DNA of 64,000 bases from JBNJFY01 sp051747265 (GCA_051747265.1 JBNJFY010000001.1:186001-250000); one strand, 5' to 3'; numbered from the stretch's first letter, positions 26,681-36,040 are shown. Numbers and translations are program-made. The notes: generated by a model from the sequence alone, not told the origin.

Positions 26681-28702
26681 CTAGAGGACTGACTTGTACA
26701 TTTCTAACATCTTTATTTTATGGGCTACTACCTCATCTGGTCCCCAGCCTCCATATGGTAACTCTTCATCATCATTCTCTCTAATATTTTTCTTAGCCTC
26801 CTCCATCATCAAATATAGTTTAAGGCTATCCAAAGGAGTTTCAGCAGAAGTATTAAAAGCTTTACTCAATGGACTATTATTTCCGAATGAAGAGTTACGA
26901 CCATGTGCCAGCAAACACAAGTTGCCAAAACTATTTAGCAGATCTTCGTCAAGAGCTTCGCGTTCCCTTGGGTTTCTGGGGTTAAAATGTTCAACTGAAC
27001 TCCTGAATTTGAACTCAAATTTATTGATACGTTCATTCTCATCTTTTTTCTCTTTCCAAATCAAGTAGTCAAGATAATTGAAGACAAGATTATTCTTTAC
27101 CTCTTTATACTTCAATAGTCCTTCATTTATACGTGTATTTCTTGGCTCACTGATTTCTTCAGGACGAAGAAACACCATATTTTCATAACGCTTCGGCTCT
27201 TCATGATCAGCAACCATATATCGGTCATAAAAGAATTTTCGGGCGAGCTTCTCCAAATATGTGATGTACTGTTTTGCTTCCAGTTCCTCCTGATTTAACA
27301 GGTAATTTAATACCGCCGTAAGCCAGTGCTTATAATTTTGTGTCGGGATTGAAACATGAAACATCGCCAGCAACATTAATGCTTGACGGTTTAACTGGTC
27401 GTTATCAGAAAAACTATTAACATAAGATGCAGTAGAATTATCTGGATAATACCTGAGCTTTTGCAAGCTCCATTCATCTTCATCTCCTGTGTATTGCCGC
27501 TTGATTACATACTGATCAAAAAGAAACCGTGTTTTCAGCAACAGTACAGAAAACTGCTTTACGAAATTTGGTTGGTTTGTATATTGCTTAAATGCTGAAA
27601 TCAGCTCTTTATCATCTAGCGAAACAAAATCATCAGGTTCTCTAACACTGGAATCATATCGTTGCTGGTACAAACGAAGTACTTGCAATAGAAAATTTGG
27701 GAAATTGATTACCGACTGAAATCGATCTGGCCCTTTATCTTCATTTTCTGGTTTCTTCGGGTCAGGTACTTCACCATTTAATATGGATTGAATATTAGAC
27801 CCAAGGCCGTCTGACTCCTCTTTTACCTTTTCAAGGATATAACTTACTTCTTCAAATTCCTCTTTCCATACACATGAATCCAGTGAATTCCATTCTTTTC
27901 CAAATAAGTTTTCCCGATTTTTTTCTTTGGGAGAGAAGCCATACTGTACGTACCTGTTCATATCCGAACAGGCCTCCCAAATCAAATTCACAGCATTTTT
28001 ATAGCGTTCTTTTTGCTTTCCTGTAAATTTCTCATCAACGGTACTTAACAAATCAGACTTTAAGATCTCCTGCTTTTCAAGTTGTTCACCTCTGTTATTC
28101 ATCACCTCAAAATAGTGATTCAATTCGGTGTCCGAGGGTAACAGAGACTGATACAGGATGACGTTCTCACATAAGTAGTCATAGAATTCATCATGTGTAC
28201 AACCCGCATTTGATAACTCTCTATTTAACAGCTGCGGTATCTCTTTATAGATATACGCAATCTCTTCATGGGTTTTTCGATTCTCCAGATCAATAAGTAC
28301 ATCGCTGGCAATGGCTTCCAGGGTATGTTGGGCTTTGGGCCGGTGGGCAAATTCAATATCCAAGACTACGTCTTTGGGCAAAGAATCGTCTACAAATCCT
28401 TCATTTTTAAATGCCATCATCAAAAGAAACAATACGGTTAGCCGCTGCTGACCATCTACCACTTCCAGATACTGCTTCCCATTGGTATGTAACACCAAGA
28501 TTCCCAGATAATAATCCTCCTCTTTTTTCTTTGAAGCAAAGTCAGCTACATCACGAATGAGCTGTGATATTTCAGCTTCTCCCCATGAAAAGTTTCTCTG
28601 ATATAGTGGAATGCGAAAGAGACTTCCTGAATCAAACAGTTCTTCTATAGTAAGCCTTTCGATATTTTTACTATTCCGGGTTTTCATCTGAACCTCCCCC
28701 AA
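26681..28702 (-). CDS. DUF262-DUF1524 protein (GmrSD-type modification-dependent nuclease)
   Basis: The 673-residue protein fuses both halves of a GmrSD-like enzyme. The N-terminal DUF262 part has IPLYQRNFSWGEAEISQLI near residue 31 and the nucleotide-binding signature VVDGQQRLTVLFLL near 80. The C-terminal part has a DUF1524/HNH pattern, VEHFNPRNPRER followed by NSFGNLCLLAHGRNSSFGN. GmrSD and BrxU enzymes cut phage DNA bearing modified cytosines and use NTP. Here the gene sits inside a type I restriction locus, the position of rlo genes in Campylobacter. It overlaps the upstream DUF262 gene by 32 bases. Confidence 0.88.
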   Translation of the reverse strand: MGEVQMKTRNSKNIERLTIEELFDSGSLFRIPLYQRNFSWGEAEISQLIRDVADFASKKKEEDYYLGILVLHTNGKQYLEVVDGQQRLTVLFLLMMAFKNEGFVDDSLPKDVVLDIEFAHRPKAQHTLEAIASDVLIDLENRKTHEEIAYIYKEIPQLLNRELSNAGCTHDEFYDYLCENVILYQSLLPSDTELNHYFEVMNNRGEQLEKQEILKSDLLSTVDEKFTGKQKERYKNAVNLIWEACSDMNRYVQYGFSPKEKNRENLFGKEWNSLDSCVWKEEFEEVSYILEKVKEESDGLGSNIQSILNGEVPDPKKPENEDKGPDRFQSVINFPNFLLQVLRLYQQRYDSSVREPDDFVSLDDKELISAFKQYTNQPNFVKQFSVLLLKTRFLFDQYVIKRQYTGDEDEWSLQKLRYYPDNSTASYVNSFSDNDQLNRQALMLLAMFHVSIPTQNYKHWLTAVLNYLLNQEELEAKQYITYLEKLARKFFYDRYMVADHEEPKRYENMVFLRPEEISEPRNTRINEGLLKYKEVKNNLVFNYLDYLIWKEKKDENERINKFEFKFRSSVEHFNPRNPREREALDEDLLNSFGNLCLLAHGRNSSFGNNSPLSKAFNTSAETPLDSLKLYLMMEEAKKNIRENDDEELPYGGWGPDEVVAHKIKMLEMYKSVL

Positions 28703-30101
28703 TTTTCACCTGTAAATCTTCCATTAGACGTACAAGCTCACTTGTTCCCCGTTTGGGATTATTTATCGATGTATTCACCAGATTCCGAACTTCATGGTGA
28801 TGGACAGCATCTCTAATTACACGAAAGGCGTTTGTACTATTATTTTGGTGAAATCCATCAGTAGCATGATTAGCTACTGTCTCCACTCGAACGGCAAACA
28901 TCTCAAGACGTTTCCTATAACTCCACACAAACAGTCTTTTTACAGCTTCCGACAACCCATGGGTTCCGAATCGATCTACATAATAGATCAGTGATGCCAG
29001 GAATAAATTTCGTACATAGGTATCGCCCGTTCTGTTAGCTTTCTCATAGTTATAGATGGTGTGCAATATGTCCTGTGAAGTTTCATCGAGCTTGTCTTCC
29101 GCAAATGGTCCATTGGTAAGGTCATCAATAAACGACTTATACACCGATACCATCTCAAAAAAGCGGCGGCCGTTTAGTATCAATTGATCTAGCTGAAATG
29201 GGAATATGTATTCCCTACTCCCAAAATAAGAGGGCACCACATTGGAAAGCTCATCTATACGATTATGTACCAGCTTATACGTATTGATGTATGGATAATC
29301 TTCCGTCTTCTCGATATTTACTCCTTTGAACCAATCGATGTCACTCTTGGTAAAGTACCATCCTTCCTGACCCTTCGACCACGCCCGGATTCGATACAGA
29401 TAATGCTCGAATAGGTTGGCCAGTTCTTTACTTTGCATATCCTCCCACACTTCTACGGCATCTTCTTTAAGCTCCTCTTCATTTTCTGGAAACTCCCGAA
29501 GGTGGAAAGCCTTGAGTAGATCATGGGGAAACAGATCTTTGCCCCTGGCATTCTGTGAATCAAAGAATTGGAAAGCTTCGGATTGCTTGTCCAACACAAA
29601 TTGGACGATTTCTACACTATTCATCAGAAACCTTCTGATACGGTACAGCTCAGATTCGTGCTGTTTTATTACCTGGTTGTTCTGATAAATATTTGCCTTA
29701 GAGATCCTGTTTGAGAAGGATAATCGATCTCTATCTTTAAGATATGCCTGAACGGCTTTATTTACATCACGTAGTGCACCATTCTGGTAATCATTTATCG
29801 CATTTAGTATTAAGAGAAGTGTGATAAACCGCTGCTGACCATCGACAATATCATAGGCATTTTTCTCCTCATTCACATGAAGCACCATATTGCCTATACG
29901 ATACTGTTCCTTGTCGGCATGTGTAATTAAATCCTGTATGAATTGGTTTACATGGTGTTCTTGCCATTTATACGGACGCTGATAATCAGGAATGCGCAAA
30001 TGGTCATTTAGCATTAACTGCTTTACTGTAATAACCGAAGGCTCTCGTGACGTTACCCTGTTCCGAATTCCATCATCAGATGTTATTGCAGCCTCATCCA
30101 T
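28671..30101 (-). CDS. DUF262 protein without DUF1524 nuclease domain
   Basis: The 476-residue protein has the DUF262 hallmarks LRIPDYQRPYKWQEHHVNQF near residue 35 and IVDGQQRFITLLLIL near 85, and a helical remainder. The HNH signature seen in the next gene is absent, so it may supply a sensor or regulatory subunit while the downstream DUF262-DUF1524 protein supplies cutting. Such paired DUF262 genes occur in defence islands, but the division of labour is inference. The ATG is 4 bases after the hsdS stop, and the end overlaps the next gene by 32 bases, indicating one operon. Confidence 0.85.
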   Translation of the reverse strand: MDEAAITSDDGIRNRVTSREPSVITVKQLMLNDHLRIPDYQRPYKWQEHHVNQFIQDLITHADKEQYRIGNMVLHVNEEKNAYDIVDGQQRFITLLLILNAINDYQNGALRDVNKAVQAYLKDRDRLSFSNRISKANIYQNNQVIKQHESELYRIRRFLMNSVEIVQFVLDKQSEAFQFFDSQNARGKDLFPHDLLKAFHLREFPENEEELKEDAVEVWEDMQSKELANLFEHYLYRIRAWSKGQEGWYFTKSDIDWFKGVNIEKTEDYPYINTYKLVHNRIDELSNVVPSYFGSREYIFPFQLDQLILNGRRFFEMVSVYKSFIDDLTNGPFAEDKLDETSQDILHTIYNYEKANRTGDTYVRNLFLASLIYYVDRFGTHGLSEAVKRLFVWSYRKRLEMFAVRVETVANHATDGFHQNNSTNAFRVIRDAVHHHEVRNLVNTSINNPKRGTSELVRLMEDLQVKIGGGSDENPE

Positions 30102-30105
30102 ATTT

Positions 30106-31413
30106 CTACACTAACCTCGTCTTCCCCGTCAACAACTCCTGCATCATCCCCTGCTTGATCTTCTCGTACTTGGAGCGTTTGGCTTGCAAGGCGTTAATCT
30201 CTTCATCCATATCACTGAGGATTTGTGCAATGACTTTTTGTTCCTCGATAGTTGGGGGAAGATATATCTCGACCTGTTTTAACTTGTTTTTCGATATGCC
30301 ATAAACAGTAGTTCCAGTAGCAATTTCAGTTAACCTTTTCTTTACAGTTGCAATTGAAGTGATATAAGCCTTGTAACCATCGGCAATACAATAATCTTTA
30401 GCACGTAACAATATGGTATGCAAACCTGCTACTATAGCCCTACCATTTAAATTCTTAACTTCAACTCCTGCCCCAACTCCATCGTAGTCTTCTGAAGCAT
30501 CCGCTAGAATTAAATCCCCATCTTCAACTCTTGGTAGGTTCTTAACTTTCTCTCGATTAATTTTGGGGATACTGTCTCTTTTACAATCTAATGACTGAGA
30601 CCACTTTGCGTGAATATCACCATAATGGATATATCCTACAGAGCCATTTTCTGATAAATCTTTTCTTGAATTAGTCCCACTTTTCAGGAAGTTGAAACAA
30701 TCATCGAAGGTCTTCTCCTCCCATTCCCCCTCAAACCCGGACAGGCGGGTCTTCCCGGTAAGCAGCTGCTGCATGGCTCCTTTTTTGATCTGCTGCTTCT
30801 TTTCGATCAGGGCATCCAGGGAGGCCAGTAAGTCATCCACATCGCTCAGGGCCTCGGCAATGGCACGTTGTTCTTCAAGAGTTGGAGGGAGGGGGATTTC
30901 GAAATTCCTTATATCCTCTGCACTAATGTGTGGAACTGCTGTATTGGTTTTTACCGAATCACAATATTTTATAAACCAATCGCTCCCGATAAAATATTTT
31001 AGATATCTTGTATCAATAAATTGTGACCTAATCCTCGCAGCTCGCTGAAGTAGTAAGGCTGGCAAATCATCATCTTTTACAATGGCATAACTCCGACCCA
31101 CCAATGAGCCATCCATTGCAATTACCACATCATTTTCTTCTAGCTGGTACTTATTTAGGTCTGGGGTAACTTCAGGCCAGTATCTTGTAATATCATCTGA
31201 CCAGTCGGTGTTACCTCTCTTGATATTTGCACAACGCAATAAACGAGTACCACTATCTGAATAACCAGAACTTGAAAATGGATTGCCTGTTAATAAATCA
31301 ATTTTTGGCCCGATTCTTTCAATAGTCCAATCTTCAGGTATAAACCCGAAATCAATCCTCATATGACCATCTGGATTACATTCGCTACCAAGTTTATCAA
31401 CAACTATTTCCAT
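30106..31413 (-). CDS. hsdS: Type I restriction enzyme, specificity (S) subunit
   Basis: The 435-residue protein has the classic two-half layout. Two variable target-recognition domains (about residues 20-170 and 230-380) are each followed by a conserved helix segment, LPPTLEEQRAIAEALSDVDD and LPPTIEEQKVIAQILSDMDE, and a QLLTGKTRL-type sequence (QQLLTGKTRLSGF; QELLTGKTRLV). The two domains read different half-sites of a bipartite DNA target, which cannot be predicted here. The start overlaps the hsdM stop by 10 bases. Confidence 0.95.
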   Translation of the reverse strand: MEIVVDKLGSECNPDGHMRIDFGFIPEDWTIERIGPKIDLLTGNPFSSSGYSDSGTRLLRCANIKRGNTDWSDDITRYWPEVTPDLNKYQLEENDVVIAMDGSLVGRSYAIVKDDDLPALLLQRAARIRSQFIDTRYLKYFIGSDWFIKYCDSVKTNTAVPHISAEDIRNFEIPLPPTLEEQRAIAEALSDVDDLLASLDALIEKKQQIKKGAMQQLLTGKTRLSGFEGEWEEKTFDDCFNFLKSGTNSRKDLSENGSVGYIHYGDIHAKWSQSLDCKRDSIPKINREKVKNLPRVEDGDLILADASEDYDGVGAGVEVKNLNGRAIVAGLHTILLRAKDYCIADGYKAYITSIATVKKRLTEIATGTTVYGISKNKLKQVEIYLPPTIEEQKVIAQILSDMDEEINALQAKRSKYEKIKQGMMQELLTGKTRLV

Positions 31414-33821
31414 TCTACCCCCATCGTTTCCAGATGACCATTCACCTTTTCTTCCAACGCTTCCACTTTAGCGTCAATCTCAGTAACCGCTCGGTCGTAT
31501 CGCTCCGCCAACTCTTTCAGTCGTTGCGTCAACTGCCGCGACACCGCATCCACCTCATCGCTAATCTTACCGCGTATGGTGGGAATCCATTTATCATCCA
31601 CCACCAGTGTTTTCACCTCATCCGGCCCTAACTGCGGGTACTTCTCCATGACCTGCTTATTCAGCGCTTTCTCGGCTATTTTCACCGCCTTCTTTTCGTT
31701 GGACTCGGTATCGTAGGCTACTTTGTACTCATGTAACACGGCATACTCATCCTCAAACTCAGGATCATCATTGGTCTCATTAAGCCGCTTCTTGAGATTG
31801 GTCTTGGTTACGTTGCCCGCGTCGCTGAGTGCATTCTCCAATAAGCCCTCTTCATGGGCGTGCTCCTGCTCCAGCTCATCCATGATCTGGTTGGCTTCCT
31901 CCAGCTTTTGCTGTAGCTCCTCAATCTCTTGCTGCTCCTCCGGGAAGTAACGATCAATGACCAGCTCCTTGGGCACCAGCGGACATTCAAACTGTCCTTT
32001 CTTAATCTTGCCCTTCTTGGTGCGCACCGGTTCCAGCGTAGCCTGCCAGCCATCCTCCACAATCATAAATAGGTCATCTTTCATGGTCTGGGTCCAGTAG
32101 TCCATCAGGTGTTGGTAGATGGCATAGGCGTCCAATAACGATTGCCCGGTGTAGGCTTCTAACAATCCCTCAGACAGTTCCTCAATAAAGGCCGAAGGCT
32201 GGGTCTCTTCATCAATGCTTTTCATCTGCTTATAATAGCGGTCTTTCCACTGGGCAAAGGTCTGCTCCAACTCATCTCGGTAAGCCACAAACTCCGGATG
32301 CTCCAAAATGGTCTCATTTATGGCTTCCTTCTCTACCCGCAACGCGCTGTAGCCTTCCCGCAGTGGTTCAAACAGCTCCGACCGCAGAGAGGGATAAGCC
32401 GACCAGTACCGCTTCAACTCATCCAGATCCCGGTTCGGAATACCACCTTTCAAGTGCCCTTCCAGATCCTGGATATCCTCCTCTTCGGTGGTATCGATGT
32501 AGCGAGGGATATTCAGGTTGTATTCATTTTCTCGAATCTCCTCCAAGGGCACCATCCGGGCAAAGCCCTCCTGCTCCGACTGCGTGCGGAAGTAATCCAC
32601 CATCTTGTGAATATCTCGATCCCGTAGCCGGTTCTTATTACCATCCTTCTTGTAGCCCTCACTGGCATCAATCATAAAGATGCCCTCGCGGCTCCCCGCC
32701 TGCTCTTTATCTAACACCAGAATACAGGCCGGAATACCCGTACCGTAAAACAGGTTGGAAGGCAACCCGATAATCCCTTTGAGGTATCCCCGCTCAATCA
32801 AATTACGACGAATCTCTTCCTCGGCATTGCCCCGGAACAGCACCCCGTGCGGCAAAATCACCGCGGCTTTCCCGGTATTCTTCATCGACTTGACGATATG
32901 CAGCAAAAAGGCATAATCGCCATTACTCTGGGGCGGTACGCCAAAGCCATCAAAACGGTGATAGTGATCATTATGCGGATCCAGGCCGTTGGTCCACGCC
33001 TTATAGGAAAAGGGCGGATTGGCCACCACATAATCGAAGCGCTTCAGCGAACTGTTGTCGGTGAACTTCGGATCGGCCAGCGTATTCCCTTTCATAATAC
33101 TGTGCACCGCGGTGGGATGATCATGCAGAACCATATTCATCTTGGCCAACGCGGATGTGGCGTTATCCATCTCCTGCCCGTAAATACTCAGGTTCACCTG
33201 GGCTTCATCCGCCACTTTTAACAGGAGAGATCCGGATCCGCAGGTGGGATCATAGACGGACATCGTAGGATCATCCGCGTTCTCCACCCCAACTACTTTA
33301 GATAGAATACGAGAGACCTCGGCCGGGGTATAAAACTGTCCCTTACTCTTACCCGACTCGGTGGCAAAGTGGCGCATCAAATATTCATAGGCATCCCCTA
33401 ACAGGTCATCCCCACCGGCGTGATTGTCCTCGAAGTTCAACGCCGCATTCTGAAAGATCCCCACCAGGTTGCTCAACCGGTTTACTTTCTCTTTGCCGGT
33501 ACCCAACTTCTCATCATCGTTAAAGTCGGTCTGGTCAATAACGCCTTTCAGGTCATTGACTTCGGCAATGGGCGCTATAATCTGTTTGTTGATCTTATCG
33601 CCGATGTCCTGCTTGCCTTTCAGCTTGACCATATCCTCAAAGCTGGAACCCTCGGGTATCTCAAAAAGGGCATACTCTTTCCCGGCATATTTATCGGATA
33701 CGTATTTGAGGAACAACATGGTCAGCACATAATCCTTGTACTGAGAGGCATCCATCCCGCCGCGGAGTTCATCGCAGCTTTTCCAGATGGAGGAGTAGAG
33801 GTCGGACTTTTTGATGGGCAT
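31404..33821 (-). CDS. hsdM: Type I restriction enzyme, methyltransferase (M) subunit
   Basis: The 805-residue N6-adenine methyltransferase subunit has SAM-binding motif I DPTCGSGSLLLK near residue 188 and catalytic motif NPPF near 266 (YVVANPPFSYKAW). An N-terminal HsdM helical domain precedes these (SSIWKSCDELRGGMDASQYK). It is longer than typical HsdM (about 500 residues) because of a C-terminal ~300-residue extension rich in Glu and Lys with coiled-coil segments (EEQQEIEELQQKLEEANQIM). It is the first gene of the restriction operon. Confidence 0.95.
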   Translation of the reverse strand: MPIKKSDLYSSIWKSCDELRGGMDASQYKDYVLTMLFLKYVSDKYAGKEYALFEIPEGSSFEDMVKLKGKQDIGDKINKQIIAPIAEVNDLKGVIDQTDFNDDEKLGTGKEKVNRLSNLVGIFQNAALNFEDNHAGGDDLLGDAYEYLMRHFATESGKSKGQFYTPAEVSRILSKVVGVENADDPTMSVYDPTCGSGSLLLKVADEAQVNLSIYGQEMDNATSALAKMNMVLHDHPTAVHSIMKGNTLADPKFTDNSSLKRFDYVVANPPFSYKAWTNGLDPHNDHYHRFDGFGVPPQSNGDYAFLLHIVKSMKNTGKAAVILPHGVLFRGNAEEEIRRNLIERGYLKGIIGLPSNLFYGTGIPACILVLDKEQAGSREGIFMIDASEGYKKDGNKNRLRDRDIHKMVDYFRTQSEQEGFARMVPLEEIRENEYNLNIPRYIDTTEEEDIQDLEGHLKGGIPNRDLDELKRYWSAYPSLRSELFEPLREGYSALRVEKEAINETILEHPEFVAYRDELEQTFAQWKDRYYKQMKSIDEETQPSAFIEELSEGLLEAYTGQSLLDAYAIYQHLMDYWTQTMKDDLFMIVEDGWQATLEPVRTKKGKIKKGQFECPLVPKELVIDRYFPEEQQEIEELQQKLEEANQIMDELEQEHAHEEGLLENALSDAGNVTKTNLKKRLNETNDDPEFEDEYAVLHEYKVAYDTESNEKKAVKIAEKALNKQVMEKYPQLGPDEVKTLVVDDKWIPTIRGKISDEVDAVSRQLTQRLKELAERYDRAVTEIDAKVEALEEKVNGHLETMGVEWK

Positions 33822-34156
33822 AGAGGTATGTAGGCTGGTTAGGTTTAGCTCTTGATCATTTGTTGCAGCCAGCAGTTACTTACACCCTGCTGCTAGCCAA
33901 CGCCTATCATACTAAATTTTCGAAAACCTTTCAGAAGTGATATCTATGGAACAATCCTTGAAGATAGGTAAACGAACCTTAAACAGATGCTAAAATTGAA
34001 GTGAAATCTCTAATTTTTTAAGAGTACTTTCGAACGGAGCTCTAGATACCGTCACTGGGCAGAGCTCTGCGACCCGGGAAGAGTGCTAAAGGAAGTGGTA
34101 TACAGGCAATTAAAATGAAGTGCTCTTAAGAGCTGCTAATGAAAGTACATTACTAG
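33822..34156. repeat. Gene-free region upstream of hsdM with an inverted-repeat remnant
   Basis: The 335-bp stretch contains GGAGCTCTAGATACCGTCACTGGGC at 34036 onward (described here by its start), a diverged relative of the hairpin at 9134-9172. It is enclosed by AGTACTTTC at 34023-34031 and GAAAGTAC at 34141-34148 in inverted orientation, about 126 bp in all. The promoter of the hsdM operon must lie here. No gene is seen. Confidence 0.5.
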
Positions 34157-34558
34157 CTACAAAGGTCTAGCCCTATTAGCCAGATAGTTTGCCACATCCT
34201 CTGAATCAAATTTGTCGCTTTCATATTTATAAACAACTTCAGCCAATTCTAATTCGTGAGACTCAATAATTTCATAACCATTGAGTAATAGAAAAGATAT
34301 TGCGCAGAAAGCACCTGTCCTTTTATTTCCATCTACAAATGGATGGTTATCAATCATGGACTCAATATACGATGCAGCTTTACTAAACAAGTCTTGATAT
34401 ACCTCTCTCCCAAAATATGCTTGCTGTGGTCTGACTGCTGCCGATTGGATAGCAGGCTCACCATAGTTGCCATATGAGCCACCATGTTCCTCGATTTGTT
34501 GGCTGTGAATTGCTTTAATATCCTCTACTGTTAAATATTGGATATCAATTGAGGACAC
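34157..34558 (-). CDS. doc: Doc-type toxin (Fic fold) of a toxin-antitoxin pair
   Basis: The 133-residue protein matches Doc, the death-on-curing toxin. The motif HPFVDGNKRTG has Lys where AMP-transferring Fic enzymes have Gly. Doc phosphorylates elongation factor Tu and stops translation. The N-terminal LTVEDIKAIHSQQIEEHGG and RPQQAYFGREVYQDLFSKAA also fit the family. It lies 4 bases downstream of a small putative antitoxin gene and is on the same strand as the restriction operon. Confidence 0.9.
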   Translation of the reverse strand: MSSIDIQYLTVEDIKAIHSQQIEEHGGSYGNYGEPAIQSAAVRPQQAYFGREVYQDLFSKAASYIESMIDNHPFVDGNKRTGAFCAISFLLLNGYEIIESHELELAEVVYKYESDKFDSEDVANYLANRARPL

Positions 34559-34562
34559 TTAT

Positions 34563-34763
34563 TTATTCGGCAAGCTTTTTAAACGACTTCCTGTGAGTTT
34601 TAGCAACTCTTTCAAATGCCTCTTCTTTGGTAAGACTAATTTTACGCGGCTTAGCCGTAGCTCTGTCTACTCCAATCTTAGATTTGCTGGAGTCATTGCT
34701 GTTCTTAGACTTACGAACAGCTTTCTCTTCGTAGCTCTGATATAAGAAACTTGCGAAAGCCAT
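34563..34763 (-). CDS. Small basic protein, putative antitoxin for Doc
   Basis: The 66-residue protein is encoded just before doc with a 4-base gap, the usual antitoxin position. It is rich in Lys, Ser and Arg. The last ~25 residues (SLTKEEAFERVAKTHRKSFK) form a probable amphipathic helix that could block the toxin, as the Phd C-terminus does. I see no clear Phd/YefM or ribbon-helix-helix DNA-binding domain, so it would be an unusual antitoxin. Role inferred from position. Confidence 0.6.
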   Translation of the reverse strand: MAFASFLYQSYEEKAVRKSKNSNDSSKSKIGVDRATAKPRKISLTKEEAFERVAKTHRKSFKKLAE

Positions 34764-34942
34764 AATGGTGTAGCTAGATGCTTGTTTGCACTAGTTATAA
34801 TAACATTTGTTATAGTAAAAAACGAGTAAAGGATAAAAAAAGTATGGAATCAAAATGCAACCAAACTAAACGATGGTTTGAAGTGTGTGTGGGAGGGGAA
34901 ATTGCCATTTTGTTTGCACCTATGTTTGTACCAACCAAAAAT

Positions 34943-34978
34943 AAAAACAGCTAACACATTGCACTGCAACATGTTAGC
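34943..34978 (-). terminator. Terminator of the tRNA gene
   Basis: On the minus strand, downstream of the tRNA, GCTAACA/TGTTAGC arms (34950-34956 and 34972-34978) enclose an inner TTGC-ACT-GCAA stem. A U-rich tract (plus-strand A-rich) follows. Confidence 0.8.
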
Positions 34979-34989
34979 CATTTCCTTTG

Positions 34990-35063
34990 TGGGCCCGGAG
35001 GGACTTGAACCCCCGACCAATCGATTATGAGTCGACTGCTCTAACCAACTGAGCTACGGGCCC
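34990..35063 (-). tRNA. tRNA with anticodon CAT (Met elongator or Ile2)
   Basis: A complete 74-base cloverleaf is readable on the minus strand: acceptor GGGCCCG pairs with CGGGCCC, then the discriminator A. The D arm has GCTCAGTTGGTTAGAGC. The anticodon stem GTCGA/TCGAT encloses loop CTCATAA, giving anticodon CAT. The T arm has GGTTCAAGTCC. The CCA end is not encoded. The anticodon arm GACTCATAATCG resembles that of E. coli tRNA-Ile2, in which C34 is changed to lysidine, so either Met or Ile2 is possible. Confidence 0.95.
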
Positions 35064-35240
35064 ATATTGTACGTTTACTTGCTACTGAATAGCCATATTT
35101 TGCTACTGGTCGCAAAGGCCCACAAAGTTAGCGGTTCGCGATCCTAGAATCAATTAAAAATACCCGATATTTAGGAAACGATGCTAAATTGGGTGTGTTG
35201 ACGCTTCCTATTTCCTAACATTGAAAATTACATCAACAAT

Positions 35241-36032
35241 ATGCTCCACCATTTTCAACACGGTTTAAAATTATCCGGATTGCTAGTAGTCCTCATCAGC
35301 TTAACGTCAAACGTGTTGATTGCTCAGTCTGTTTCTGATGATCCGGAAGCACGTGCGGTTTTTGAAGAGCTGGATCGCCGCAGGGATAAAATTCAGTATG
35401 AACAATCTGATATGCGTATGCGCATTGTTGATGCCAGGGATCGAGTCCGAGAACGGAGCATGCAATTTTTCAGTCACAATTCTGATCAAAAGAGTGAATC
35501 TCTGGTCATCTTTTCGGATCCGGCCGATGTGCGGGGGACGGCGTTGCTAACCATTGAAGAACATGGACGCGAGGTTCAAAAACTTTATCTCCCTGCTTTG
35601 GGACGGGTGCAGACAATTTCCTCCTCTCAAAAAAGCGACCGTTTTATGGGGAGTGATTTTACCTATGAAGATTTGGGGGCACAATCGCCGGATGATTACA
35701 TCTTTGAAATGTGGGCCGAAACCGATACGGCTACGGTCTTGAAAGCGCAGAAAATAGACGATTCCCAATACGCCTTCATCCACTTTTATATCCATCCGGA
35801 TCGCTACATCTTGACGGAAGCACACTATTTCAATCAACGTGGGGAACGCATCAAACGGTTAGTGGCCACCGAATATCAGAAAGTGTTATCCGATGTATGG
35901 CGTGCTGGTCGAATGGTTATGTATGATGAGCAAAATGATCGCTACACAACATTAAGCTGGAGTGATCGATCCATCAATTCCACTATTCCCGCCTGGCGTT
36001 TTACCGAACGAGGGCTACGCAGAGGACTTTGA
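35241..36032 (+). CDS. Outer membrane lipoprotein-sorting-like protein (LolA-like fold)
   Basis: The 263-residue exported protein has a signal peptide (SGLLVVLISLTSNVLIAQ). The mature part has the pattern of the outer-membrane lipoprotein-sorting family (TP_0789/LolA-like): PADVRGTALLTIEEHG, LYLPALGRVQTISSSQKSDR, FMGSDFTYEDL and the RIKRLVATEYQKV strand. These are periplasmic half-barrel proteins thought to carry lipids or lipoproteins and are often encoded beside RND-type exporters, which are not seen here. Another member begins at the right edge of the window. A strong hairpin follows the gene. Confidence 0.8.
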   Translation: MLHHFQHGLKLSGLLVVLISLTSNVLIAQSVSDDPEARAVFEELDRRRDKIQYEQSDMRMRIVDARDRVRERSMQFFSHNSDQKSESLVIFSDPADVRGTALLTIEEHGREVQKLYLPALGRVQTISSSQKSDRFMGSDFTYEDLGAQSPDDYIFEMWAETDTATVLKAQKIDDSQYAFIHFYIHPDRYILTEAHYFNQRGERIKRLVATEYQKVLSDVWRAGRMVMYDEQNDRYTTLSWSDRSINSTIPAWRFTERGLRRGL

Positions 36033-36040
36033 ACGTGGAT

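Noticed and set aside
18593..35063. Defence island as an integrative element attached at the tRNA gene
   Set aside because: The island does lie on the 3' side of the tRNA, but I found no duplicated tRNA 3' end near 18.6-18.9 kb and no integrase gene. The link remains unproven.
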